Positions 36,060 to 47,092 of a stretch of 64,000 nucleotides of DNA are shown piece by piece. Origin of the DNA: Coriaria nepalensis (lineage: Eukaryota; Streptophyta; Magnoliopsida; Cucurbitales; Coriariaceae); NCBI GenBank assembly GCA_027186245.1, contig CP114492.1, positions 565,501-629,500 on the forward strand. The letters run 5' to 3'. Numbering within the stretch: the stretch's first letter is position 1; the number at the start of each line of letters is the position of its first letter. Below the pieces are notes generated by a model. It had not been told where the DNA came from. It searched no databases and saw only the letters and a program-made list of their open reading frames with translations. The position numbers and the translations under genes are program-made.

Positions 36060-38239
36060 CTAGTTTAGTACTATACCAGTTAAACTAATATATCATAATA
36101 ATAATCATAATCATGATTATAATAATATATAATATATAGTCAATAAGCATAACCAGTGGACTGCATGAATTTCAAATTTGGACCGTTAACATAGTGCAAA
36201 CTTTTTCAGGAGGTACCCTAGAGTTGATATTAATTAATACTAGATCTTTTTAAGGGCATGATATTATAAAAATATAAAGAGTGAGAGGTCATTTTGTAAA
36301 TTTTCAGAAGGCCAGGGTGTACTTAGACAAACTTTTGTGGTTACTGAAGGTGATGTATAAGGTTAGATCTTTCAAAGCAACAAAAAAAAATGTCAAAAGT
36401 AAATCTTATCAATTCAGTTACGGTACTCGTAGGTTTGTAAACTGAGCCGAACCGAGCTCCTCTCCGATTCCTTTTACGGCATGTTAGTATTATATGTTTG
36501 GACGAAAATAACATAAGATCATATAATAAGGTCATGATAAAGATATATATGGTTAATTCATATGGGTCATAATCATGATTAATTGTTTAATAGTACCATT
36601 ACAATAGTTTAGCTCAATTAGAATGGGAATATTCTAGTAATTTATATTATTACATTGATCAAAAGCTTACTTAGAATTGTTTTTGCTTCACATGAGATTC
36701 AATTGGCACTTTTGTTGGTGGTGAAGTACTTGGTAGTGAGAAAAACAATATTAAAGTCCCAGAACTACTACCACTGATGCTAGTGCTATTATTAGATATA
36801 AGCAGCCGAAATTTGACCAAATCTTACAGAATCTCTTTTGGTGTTGATGCTCGAACGCAAGCGTACGGTTTATAATTTTGCATTCATGGCTGCGCTGTAA
36901 TCTCTCTCTGCTATTATAAAAGCCCAATTATGCTGTTTCTGGAAACTGATCTTCATGTAATTACCAATTCACCATCGAGAATTTCAGATGGTCGATGAAA
37001 ATTCCCCGGAGTAAGAGGAATACAATTCATTCGTACTCAACTACGATCTCATGTTAAGAATGTTATCCCACGTCGGAGATATAAATCTCGGGAACCATAA
37101 GATGAGCTACTATATACATCATTATTAGTGAACACATGCAGTAAGAGAATTCGTGAAATATTGTATTATGTATTTATATCATTCGTAATCTGATATTAAA
37201 ATTATATAACGAATAATTTCATTAAATAACATAATTTATTCATTAGACTATGAATATAATCTACGAGTACGACCTTAAGAATTTCTCGTGATTCTAGTGC
37301 TTGAATTTTCAATTAAAGTTTAATGATCAATGGAAGAATATAACTAGGGGTCATATAGTATCTAGAAAGTCAATTCAAACCGTCAAAACCTCCACGCCTT
37401 CATGAATGCCTCAAAATGGTGGGTCCGATACCCACTTGTCTTTGTCACAAATATGCTTTTCCACACTTTAAGTCAAGTTGAATCAAATCATCACGATCAC
37501 CTCCATACTAAATGGCATGCCTCGTACCCTACTCTCAAAAGTCTAAATATATATATATACCGTTGAGTACTATTAGGTCGGAACACTTCAAAAGAAAAAA
37601 GAGATTCTCTCGATTAAACAACGAAAAAAACAACTCTTTGTGGTTGGCTCCATAGATTGAGGAAGCGCTTAGCTCCTCCCATCCCTCTTTCACTTTCTTA
37701 TGTTCGCTTTTTTTAAATGCATATAAAATAACAACAAAGAGCCCCCATTTTGATTCTCTCTGTTCTGCATGCTAGGCTGTAGTGCACGAGCATTGCCTAT
37801 TTTCAATATTACATCACCACGTTAGGTGGTCAATCAGCCATGCTCTATTATAATTTAAACATCCTAGAAGAAAGAGAAATGATGTAAATCTCAATTATAT
37901 CAATGCACACGGACCCGATGGAGCAAGGTATTTATGATTATCATTTATTGATCTATGGTAGTATTGAATTTATCTAAAAATTTCTAATATTAATAATAAT
38001 AATGATAAAAATTTAAAAATTAAAAAAAAAATAAAAAGATGCCATTCGGATTTGCTTAAGGTTTAATTGGCGGTAAAGACTGATATGATCTTGTGGGTAC
38101 CTTTTCGAATCTAAACTTTCTGAACTTTATTGATCTTTTTCCATTTGTCTACTTCTTTATTGTAATAATGCGTACTATAATCTACATATTAAACTTCTTG
38201 TCTCTTTTCTTATTTGCTTTTGTTTATTAACCGTAGCTT

Positions 38240-38274
<35 letters not shown>

Positions 38275-38541
38275 AAAGGTACGTATAAATCATATTTATA
38301 TGGCTGACGGCCATTTGATCATTCGAAGAGACGATTCAAGGAGCTAAAAAGAAGTGTAGTTTTCATTGCAAAGCTGTTAGCATAAAGTTAGAAAAACAGC
38401 CATGTTAAAACAATGCATGCTATCTTAGTTTTGAAGGCGGTATCTTACAATTTACTTAAAAATCCTATAATTATAAAAAAGTTGTACGTGAGCTTATTCC
38501 CCAGATCATGGGGTGAAATTTTCATGTGTTAATACGGGATG
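36060..38541. other. Intergenic between CEP genes, left half
   Basis: AT-rich; no exon recognised. It holds TGTTATCCCACGTCGG at 37060, which resembles the start of TRIM or LTR sequences and may be a solo remnant, and a 30-bp (AT)n run at 38243-38272. Confidence 0.45.
38243..38272. repeat. (AT)n microsatellite, 30 bp
   Basis: The longest clean AT dinucleotide run in the window. Confidence 0.95.
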
Positions 38542-38897
38542 TGTTGGAATTTGTTTCACATTGCGTAGGAAGAAGATCTCTAGTTGGTTTATAAGTCAAA
38601 AATTATGTCTTCTTTTACAATACTTTTTAAGAGAAGAAATTATTTAACTCGTTAATTTATCATTGTATCAGAACAAGACCGTAAGCGGATGTGTTCGCAC
38701 TGTATTAGCAAGTGGCACTCACCTATTATATCACTGGTTGAGATTTCAGAATGATCAGCCCACAAATAAGGGGGAGTATTGAAATTCGTCTCACATCGCT
38801 TAGAAATAAGATCTCTAATTAGTTAATAAGTCAAGAGTTTTGTTTTCTTCTACAAGACATTTTAGGGGAATAAACTATTGGACTCATCAATTTATCA
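38542..38897 (+). mobile_element. TRIM retrotransposon (356 bp, two 121-bp LTRs)
   Basis: Direct repeats at 38542-38662 (TGTTGGAATTTG..TTATCA) and 38777-38897 (TATTGAAATTCG..TTATCA) have equal length and share CTCACATCGC/TTCACATTGC, AAGATCTCTA and AATAAGTCAA/TATAAGTCAA blocks. Directly after the left repeat lies TTGTATCAGAAC, 10 of 12 bases identical to the TGGTATCAGAGC primer-binding site complementary to initiator tRNA-Met. Directly before the right repeat lies the polypurine tract AATAAGGGGGAG. The internal region is 114 bp and has no coding capacity. This is the diagnostic layout of a terminal-repeat retrotransposon in miniature. Flanking 5-mers (GGATG, GAACG) match at 3 of 5, so any target duplication has decayed. 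Confidence 0.82.
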
Positions 38898-39993
38898 GAA
38901 CGATTTTATTAGATGTACATACATATTAATTTCACAGTATCACATCTTACATCATATCAATCTTATATATGACTGAGATGGATTGGTCTACCTATCAATT
39001 ATTGTCCTATATTAGCTTTAAAAATATTGGAAATAATTACTTTGTCTATTTTAAGCCAACTCAATTATAGCCCTAAGATTTTAGGACAGTAGTAAGTAGT
39101 AACTTAATATTAATGATCAGATTTCAACATCTCTATTACTCGATCAATTACAATTTATGTTCTGTTTTTTCAGCTAGGCATGTCTGTCGATCTGCCTGCA
39201 AGTCCAAGGCCAACATCTTCGAGGGATCTCGGAAATTGTACGAGTGGGAGTGTTATCGGATTTTTCTACCTTGTATTCCTTGTTGATCTGAGTCCGATAT
39301 TCATATTAATAATTGACTTAAGTTTTTCGAGCAATTTGTAACTTCGACGTGATTAAAGACTAAAAGGGAGCTAGGTTTCTCGAAATAAATTGTCTACCAC
39401 TCCATTACTGAATCGGCCGTACCTTTTATGTTGTTATAGCCATGAAGAACTTACAGTATTCTATGCATGATACGCTTTACATATCCTCTTTTATGTTTTG
39501 AGTATTCTAAACAAGGTAGAACTTCCTCAGAAAGTTGATAGTTGCACCGGAGAACGAAGAAATTAAGACAAACACGTTCTTATCAGACATACACGCACAA
39601 AGAAGATGTACACATATACATAGTTGACAAGAAGTATGTCATGTTTCCTTGGCCGTTACCCAATGTGGGATTTGAGCATGTTAGTATGAAAACAGATTAA
39701 ACGAAACACATTTCAATATAACAACAAATATGGATTAAGTGCACATGAAGTGTTACAAATTCCTTAATTTACTTGCACATACAACCGCCAATTCCCAATA
39801 CAAGATTTTCTTTTTTTCTTTTTTTCCTTAACCAGCTAGCTAGGGGATATTTGAATTGAACATATAATTCACACGCATGTACGAGCTTTACAATTTCTAG
39901 TCTTACAACCACATTAATGAACAACAGACACACATTTCCCTTACACCAATGACATTCGTAACATAAGTTAAATTATCATGCCGTAGAGCTTGT
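38898..39993. other. Intergenic downstream of the second CEP gene, no gene seen
   Basis: AT-rich spacer and presumably the CEP 3' UTR on its right side. No exon recognised. Confidence 0.5.
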
Positions 39994-40302
39994 TTAGTTT
40001 TGAAGGGAATGGCCAACTCCGGGGCTGTGACCGGGGGTAGTGGGTCTAAAGTCAGAAACTGCACGAGCCAGCGGTGGGGGTGGAGACTGAGCTTGAGCCG
40101 ATGAAGCGTTGGTACTTGGTGGTTTAGCATCTATGCTTTCCATGGTATCATTGGCATGCATGTGTCCCTCTATACTAGCCTTATAATTTCCCGCCCCGTT
40201 TTGGCTTATCGGCCTGGCTTGAGAAGAGTGAATAATATTGAAGAAAAGTACTAGGGCAAGAGCAAAACAGGCGAAGGTCAGCTTCTTGTTTAGGGCAGCC
40301 AT
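39994..40302 (-). CDS. CEP peptide-hormone precursor, single domain
   Basis: An intronless 102-residue precursor: MAALNKKLTF start, hydrophobic signal peptide to about residue 29 (..IIHSSQA-RP), a variable Asn/Ser/Pro-rich propeptide with a PPPP stretch, and one CEP domain DFRPTTPGHSPGVGH at 84-98 with a 4-residue tail (SLQN). The domain carries all three Pro positions (4, 7, 11) hydroxylated in known CEPs. The ARP.. motif after the signal peptide is shared with the two-domain gene. TATAAAT lies about 100 bp upstream on the minus strand. It lies 4.1 kb from the two-domain gene, same strand, and is divergent to the third CEP gene. Intact and likely functional. Confidence 0.93.
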   Translation of the reverse strand: MAALNKKLTFACFALALVLFFNIIHSSQARPISQNGAGNYKASIEGHMHANDTMESIDAKPPSTNASSAQAQSPPPPLARAVSDFRPTTPGHSPGVGHSLQN

Positions 40303-40398
40303 GAAAGATCTAACTAAAGAGAGAGAGAGATAGATAGCAATGAGAAAATAAGTTTAGACGAGTGATTAATATGCAAAATGGAGGTAGGAGCGAGGAGT

Positions 40399-40405
40399 AT
40401 TTATA
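40399..40405 (-). promoter_or_regulatory. TATA box of the single-domain CEP gene
   Basis: TATAAAT on the minus strand (CTATTATAAATACTCC), about 97 bp upstream of the ATG, with a GA-rich leader (AGAGAGAGAG) between. Confidence 0.6.
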
Positions 40406-40870
40406 ATAGATTGGAGGGGAGGCTCGTGTAAAGTGAAACTCTTTCTCTCTCGACCCTAACGGTTGGATAGAAGTGACTTCCTAAATTTGGCTCTCTTTAA
40501 AATTATACTCTAAATTTACTTGATAATATTATAGATTCAATCACTTTTTCACAATTTACAATCCATTATCAAAGATAAGTGGAGTAATTATCCGGTTATT
40601 TTATTAAAAAAATCTCTCTAGAATGGTCCAGCTCATGTGACACCTAGGTTGCATGCCTAGAATCCAATACAAGCCGTTCATTTACATATTTTCCTTTCGT
40701 ACTACATTTGTTAAATAAACTAGAATGGAGCTCTAGGCACATGGAGTACTACTTTGCATATGTATGGAGCAGACAAATTAGGTTATATAACTAACTAAAC
40801 AATCAGAAGTTATATATGATCCTAAAAAGTCTCAAACAAAACTTATTTATGTTAAGCAATTCATTGTCTT

Positions 40871-40912
40871 AAGGATACAGACTGTTATAACAAGGATACA
40901 GACTGTTATAAC
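40871..40912. repeat. 21-bp perfect tandem duplication
   Basis: AAGGATACAGACTGTTATAAC occurs twice head to tail. Confidence 0.95.
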
Positions 40913-41256
40913 ATGTAAAAAACAGTTTTTTTTTTTTTTACAGTACATTTTCATTCCACATTCGCCATGGCTATCAACAGAGAGAATATGTGTCGCTAAA
41001 AAAATAAATAAAATGAGAAGAAAGTAAAAACAAAAGAGGAAAGAAAAAGACCAAAACCTTCAAACATGACAAACAAAATCAAAACAAAGAAAGATACTAT
41101 AACAAAAAAAGAAAAAAAAAACCAGAAACTCAACTATGAGTTACTTATTACATAAGTACTGTTATTATATTAAACATACTTTTTGATCAAAACTTTATAT
41201 TAAATATTACATTGTCTTTGCCAAGGTCTTTGGCATAGATATTATGTCTATAAACA

Positions 41257-41300
41257 TGGCCGGCCACCGTCAGATTAATTTAATGAATGTGGCCGGCCGG
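41257..41300. repeat. GC-rich inverted repeat GGCCGGCC
   Basis: GGCCGGCCAC and GTGGCCGGCC face each other across a 21-bp AT-rich loop. Each arm contains a self-palindromic GGCCGGCC, unusual in this A/T-rich spacer. Confidence 0.8.
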
Positions 41301-41782
41301 AAAGTTCATTAGTTACGTAATAGCTAGTAATTAATTAGCAAGCTCCGACCAATCACGTTTCTGAAAAACATACTTGTCTCGACGCTCCTTAGCAAGTTTT
41401 TCTAGACCTAAAATTAATGTAAGTTCTTACGAATAAACATTCAGTGCAATTTTATAAAGTGGATATAATTCGTTATAATCAAAATCTAATCTCGTAAATT
41501 GGATCAAATCGCACCGAATTACACCCATTTAAAATTGCACCGAATATATACATGAAATGAAAGAATGCATGAATGAAGAAGAAAGAAAATACAAAGTGTT
41601 TTGAAGGGCAAAAATGATAAAACTATATATGCATATACATTTACTCAATTAGATCCTCAATTATATATGTATATAAAAAGACGTAGAAAAGATGGTAAAA
41701 AAACACACGAGAGTACATGAAGAACATCACATTTTCATACATGTATGATGGGATTCCATACCTATAAATAAATAATTTACTT

Positions 41783-41885
41783 TTTTCCTTATACGTATCT
41801 AAGAACATTCTCATACATATTGTGTAACTTACTGTTTTCTTATACGTATACAATCACATTCTCATACATATTGTGTATGAGTTAC
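41783..41885. repeat. About 51-bp tandem duplication
   Basis: Two copies share CTTATACGTAT and ACATTCTCATACATATTGTGTA, differing in the short segment between these blocks and at the ends. Confidence 0.85.
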
Positions 41886-43405
41886 GACTATTAATTTTAA
41901 GTGTTATTGGACTGTTTTAGAGTGACCATCTCATGTCCTCTCGTTTTATTAAATTTAAAAATTTTATTATGAAATTATTTAAAATTTCATAAATACATTC
42001 TTAAATATTTCCTCTAAATTATGTTCCTCTAAAAAAAAAAATTAAGAATCGTTAGTTTCAATGTGGTGGGGACCTCAGGGGTGGGTGTCAATGCCACGTT
42101 TCTCATAGGAAAATGATGTGTGTCTCCAAGGCAGCAAATGTAGACAGGAGATGGAATCTGAAATTTATAGAAAGTTGCATTTTCATCTCTGAAAAATAAA
42201 CATCCACTTGTTACCGTAAGGTATCTCATGGAATATCCTAGATTCTAGAACACGTGTAGTCGGTTTTGTCCTTACTTGCTGACATGGCGGGCATGCAAAT
42301 TGCCAGTTGGCAATTACTTGTCATCGTGGCTCTCCTTAGTTTCAGTTCTTGTGGCTTCTCCAACACCTGCAGAAAGCTTCGTAGTTGCCTTCACAAAAAA
42401 AGAAAAAAAAAATTACATATAAACTCAAAATAATTTTATGAGAATGCTTATTGAAAATATCATCACACATCATAAACATAAGTGATAAAAACATATACTA
42501 TATAAAAATAATGAAGCTCTATTTTCATGATTATTTGATTTTAGATTGAAAATAAAGTTTTCTATGATAAGAAAATTTATAATATGTATTATATGGACAT
42601 ACATTCAATAGAGGTAAGAATGTGAATTCATTACAAAATCGACTAGTAATAAGTGAAGAAACCTACGAACTTATTAAATGATGCTAGATAACTTTAAGGA
42701 TTGGTCTAATGATCAAAGTGTAAGTTTCTAGGTGTATAAATTATTCATTAAAATCAACTATCAGTTAATTTTAAAATAGATGGATATTACATCTCGAACA
42801 TTATGTATGAAAAATTAATTATATATTAATAATAAGATTATTTAAAAAAATTAAGATGAATAAAATTATTCATCCCATCAACATCAATTTTAAATACTAA
42901 TAAAATATTGATACCAATATCTCTAGGACCGGAATAAGAACTAACATAAACTGGTCATAATCTCAACCTCGAATAAGAAAAAACAAACAAACATATAAAA
43001 TTCGTGTTTCTCTCTTATTCTTATTATTTTCTTCTTCTCTTTTCTTAATTCTTTTTCTTCCTCTTCGATTTGGTAGCTGGGTACTAAGCTTAGTACTAAA
43101 AATAATTACCTATGACCGAAATTTCTAGTACAGTCCTGGTCTCATTCTAATACTTGGAACTAACCATTTCGATTTTATATCAAAACTAATACTTAAAAAA
43201 TCGAAACTTGAACTGATACCAAACTGTCTCGATTCGGACAAGAATTTTGCACCCGTAATTTTGTATTCCTATTCCATTGTTAAAATTTGAAAAAAAAACG
43301 TTTTCTCTATTGCCACACAAACAACCAAAAAACAAAAAAGAAAGTTAATGTGAAGTCATATAGGAGCTGACATAATGACACACTTGGCCGTTTACTCATT
43401 AACTC

Positions 43406-43412
43406 TATAAAT
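43406..43412 (+). promoter_or_regulatory. TATA box of the third CEP gene
   Basis: TATAAAT (AACTCTATAAATTATCC) about 105 bp before the ATG, nearly the same spacing as in the single-domain gene at 39994-40302. Confidence 0.6.
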
Positions 43413-43514
43413 TATCCACCCCTCCACACTAGAAATTGCTTACTTAGTTACACCTTCGTTCTTGCTCTAAACTTCCTGTCTATCGCTATCTGGCTAGCTA
43501 GAAATTAGTTAGTC

Positions 43515-43766
43515 ATGACCCTAAACAAGCTGACTATTGCAATTTGTCTTTCTCTTGCTCTACTACTTATCTCTTCCAGCAATGTTCACTCTGCTCGTGT
43601 GAGTAGGCTCCAAAAGAACCCTAATGCGATTGAAGGGTCATCGTCTCCGCCGCAAGCTCAGCCAGCTCTTGCCGCTGATGACGTGGAGGTTAGTGCATTT
43701 AGGCCCACCACCCCTGGCCACAGCCCTGGCGTGGGCCATGGTTACCCTCCAAGTAGCCCCCATTAA
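43515..43766 (+). CDS. CEP peptide-hormone precursor, single domain, short
   Basis: An intronless 83-residue precursor: MTLNKLTIAI start, signal peptide to about residue 27 (..SSNVHSA-RV), a short Pro/Ala-rich propeptide, CEP domain AFRPTTPGHSPGVGH at 61-75, and an 8-residue tail GYPPSSPH. Position 1 of the peptide is Ala instead of the Asp seen in the other copies; positions 2-15 are identical to the peptide of the gene at 39994-40302. TATAAAT lies 105 bp upstream. It is transcribed away from that gene, 3.2 kb apart. Intact. It is probably secreted and processed like other CEPs; the changed first residue may alter processing or activity. Confidence 0.92.
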   Translation: MTLNKLTIAICLSLALLLISSSNVHSARVSRLQKNPNAIEGSSSPPQAQPALAADDVEVSAFRPTTPGHSPGVGHGYPPSSPH

Positions 43767-45080
43767 TATTCTCACCCTTTGAGGATAAGTGAAATAAATA
43801 TATAAATAAATAAACACCCGTATCATATGCATGTGTATGGTTCCGTACTCGTGGAAGCTTATTAATTAAGCCGTGCTATGCTCTAATCAAATCTCTAGTA
43901 CTTGTTAATTAATGGTTAATTTATACTTTTTTGCTCTTATATTATTTAGTGTTTATAAATTCTATCTATCTATCAGTTTTGGTAAATTTTTTAATCCATG
44001 TATTATCGATATGAGACTTTTCAATTCCTCCGAAAACTTTCTCGATGATTAGAATGACATGTCATTATTTAAACACGTCAATATCTATCATAATGCAACA
44101 CGTGTAAAATATGAAGTTTAATATTGTCACATTAGAAATAAAAATTTGTAATTATTAAATTAATATTTTTCTTTATAATTTCACCTTCACCAACCTCGTT
44201 CCATAGAGGTCAAACCTCCCATGGACGGATCTGATTTTTCGAGCTCTAAATCTATTCATGGAGTTCGAGCTTCCATGGTTTTCCATGGAGTTCGAACTCC
44301 AAATCTGTCCATGGAGGTCAAACCTCTATGGATGGAGCCGGGTGAAAGTGAAAAAAAAGGGGGGGGGGGGGGGGAAATAGATGTAGAAAATAATATAAGA
44401 GTTATAAAATTGTGTGGTAAAATTATAAATAAAAATATTAATTTAGGTTTAATTTATAATTTTAAACTTCTATTACAGCAATATTAAAACTCATATTTTA
44501 TATGTATCACATTATGATAGGTATTGATGTATGCAAACAATATTTATATATATATATATATATATATTTTAACCACAAATTTCTCTATTTTTATACCTGA
44601 CATGGTTGTCAGGCAATCGACAAAACATACTCATCATCGTAGCTGTTCAAAGATGCATTCGCAACAAGTGGACGATGAACAAAGAGATTCAAATAGCATG
44701 TGGCTTGTGCCTAGTGTGATGTGTTTTTGTGTATGCATGACAATATATACCTTCTCTTATATAAGTTTGCACGGGATGTTATTTGACTCTACGTACATGC
44801 ACGTGCATCATGTTCGAGTTTATATTAATGTCTATCTCACACTTGGATTAAGATGCAAGTTTCGTGAAACAATACGTTAAAAAGTTTCTGCGTGAATCTG
44901 GTCTGGGTGAGAACTTTAGGCTAGAGGATTAAACAAAAGCATTCACAATTAAGTTTACATCATAGTTGAATCCAAAGGTTCCACATATTCGGAATCCAGT
45001 ATCTTTCGCGGCTAATACTGTTTGGAAGAAACCTCAAAATGTAAAGAATTCAAATTGCATTTATACCCATCAATCAACTT
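43767..45080. other. Intergenic; hairpin-rich repeat and (AT)n, no gene seen
   Basis: At 44206-44326 two copies of the hairpin-forming GAGGTCAAACCTC flank two copies of CATGGAGTTCGA. A G homopolymer follows at 44357-44374 and (AT)n at 44545-44567. The 88- and 118-codon ORFs here are built from these simple sequences and I do not treat them as genes. Confidence 0.55.
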
Positions 45081-45836
45081 CTATCTTAGATTCTTCATAC
45101 CCTTAGAAGCCCTAAGCTCATTAACAGCCATTCTAAGCCCATCATCTGATAAAATCAACCTCGACAAGGCCCCCGTGCTCAACCCCAATAACTTAGCCGC
45201 CTCCGAAACCGACCCATCAACCGCAAACAACAAATCCAACAAAGCCTGCAACCCTGGAAGAAATTTTGGGTTATTAGGCCCAATCTGAGGCCCAGAATCC
45301 GGCACTCTAACCGTCGCCTTCTTAGGTAGAATCCGAACAAGCTCTAAAGGTGGGGAATAGGACTCAAGGTCCACCTTGTTCCTAACCTTGAGGGCTAGAA
45401 GCGTTCTAAGACGGGCCAAAGCTGACGCACGGTTCATATGTTGGGACCGATCCTCAGCTGCCTGGGAAATGATTCCAGTCGGGATGTGTTTGAGCCGGAC
45501 AGCAGATTCCCGCTTGTTCCGGTGCTGCCCGCCAGGCCCAGATGATTTGAACGTGTCTGTTTCGCATTGTCTTATTAACTCTTCATCCGATAATTCAAGA
45601 TATTGTTTTCCCTTATAAATGGCTGATGGATTATGATTGGAACTACTCTTACAATAGTACTTAGAATGCAAGAGCTTTCGGTTATGGAGAAGTAGGAGGG
45701 GAAGTTGGGTGGGGCTCTTGGTTGTTGGATTGATTGGATAACAGACATAACCGCCATAACCGATGCGGTCAGTACTAGCCCTTAGTATTAGTCTAGGAAT
45801 CAAAATCGATCCACAGAGAAACCTCGTAACTGTCAT
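45081..45836 (-). CDS. Class-I peptide chain release factor-like protein (GGQ), organellar
   Basis: A 251-residue single-exon coding region from ATG 45836 ([10 protein letters not shown]..). The frame stays open upstream to 46016, but the N-terminus from this Met looks like an organelle-targeting peptide (Arg/Ser/Leu-rich, few acids). The core is [20 protein letters not shown], with the GGQ at 102-104 that triggers peptidyl-tRNA hydrolysis in RF1/RF2-type proteins, then a basic helix ([18 protein letters not shown]). No codon-recognition domain is present, as in the rescue-factor-like group (ICT1/mtRF-R relatives). The C-terminal extension [20 protein letters not shown] is a helix-turn-helix-like segment seen in the plant version. 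The inferred role is rescue or termination on mitochondrial or plastid ribosomes. A 5' UTR intron (about 46236 to 45986) is plausible. Confidence 0.85.
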   Translation of the reverse strand: MTVTRFLCGSILIPRLILRASTDRIGYGGYVCYPINPTTKSPTQLPLLLLHNRKLLHSKYYCKSSSNHNPSAIYKGKQYLELSDEELIRQCETDTFKSSGPGGQHRNKRESAVRLKHIPTGIISQAAEDRSQHMNRASALARLRTLLALKVRNKVDLESYSPPLELVRILPKKATVRVPDSGPQIGPNNPKFLPGLQALLDLLFAVDGSVSEAAKLLGLSTGALSRLILSDDGLRMAVNELRASKGMKNLR

Positions 45837-47092
45837 TATCTCTATTTGTTTCCTCAGGCCCAAGTCAAGATGATCGGAGAACTTTTTGGATTCTATTTTC
45901 GGCCCGGCAGCTACATAACAATCTAAATCATGATGCCATATAGAAGCTCGATATGTAGATTCAAGCTTATAAATTTTTAAGAATCTAAGAAGGCAAACAT
46001 GTAAGAATAAAATCAACGGGACATGATTTTAGCAGCATTTTCAATTTCAATGCTAGAGCATGATTCCTTTGCACACAGTGTTTCGCCTTACGTATCATTT
46101 CTCCTTTAAAAATGATAATATGCGCATTAAGAATCTTAAGGATTCAGAATTTGGAAAAAAAACAGAGATCTTTCTCTTTTTCTAAGAACATTTCAAACTC
46201 GAATTTCAAACTGACGTTTCAAATTTCGAAGACATACCTTGTAATCCGGAGTCTCGAAGCCCACGACCTAGATTGAGATGGGAAGATGGAAAGCTGAAAC
46301 TGACAACGTATTGATGAAATTTGAAGAATGAACTAGAGACTTTTCATGATTAATTTTAAGGAAGAAGATAGAAATCCAGGGAAATTTGGGAGGAGAGATG
46401 ATGGAGGGAGAGGCCAGGGGGAACAAGAAGAAGTGGGAAAATAAAGAAAGATGGCGCCATTTTGCGGGTTGGGCGGGTCGGGTGGAGTCAATGGGCTTTT
46501 GACCCATGACAGTGTAAAATTGGAGTTTGAAATTCTGATATCCCTTGTAGCCTGACACTAGGTGGAGATAAGCCGGACAATAGTTGAATAACTGCTCAGA
46601 GATGCCCATATAACGGGTTTTTTAATTACAAAGGAAAAACTAAACTGTCTTGATCGGAGAAACAAGTCGGGTAATAACCAGTTAGCTGCATTACAAGGAG
46701 GAAGGAAGAAGATAATGGTCAGATTGTGGTATAAAACTAAATTTACATTTGCAGAAGGTCAAAGACAGCTCTCTAGTTTTGTTTGTTTGAAATGACATCT
46801 AGAGAAAGCACCATCAAACTCATCAAGTAAATTACCACTAACAAAAATTCAATCAGTCGAACCTATATATCGTCTCTTACATAACAAAATACACACAAAA
46901 GAACTTTTAGCGGGTCAAATTCTCATCAACGGAGTGTTGATCGATAACCCAGTAACACAACAATCCAGACACACCACCTAGTTAAGTGATTGATCCATGC
47001 CAAAACTCTCAAACCGATTTTAGATTCTCTCTGTTAAGAATTAGTACGTATTTACACCTTCGATCCAGGTCAGTTAGCACACGGAACTATAA

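Larger units (their letters stand above)
40303..43405. other. Shared upstream region of the divergent CEP pair
   Basis: Between two divergently transcribed CEP genes, so it should hold both promoters. It contains tandem repeats at 40871-40912 and 41783-41885 and a GC-rich inverted repeat at 41257-41300. No additional ORF resembling a gene. Confidence 0.5.

Noticed and set aside
44221..44880. ORFs of 88 and 118 codons
   Set aside because: Built from hairpin repeats, a G homopolymer and an AT microsatellite; no family features.
45837..46016. Upstream 60-codon extension of the release-factor-like ORF
   Set aside because: It lacks a targeting-like composition, and the downstream Met gives a better organellar presequence; probably leader or 5' UTR intron sequence.
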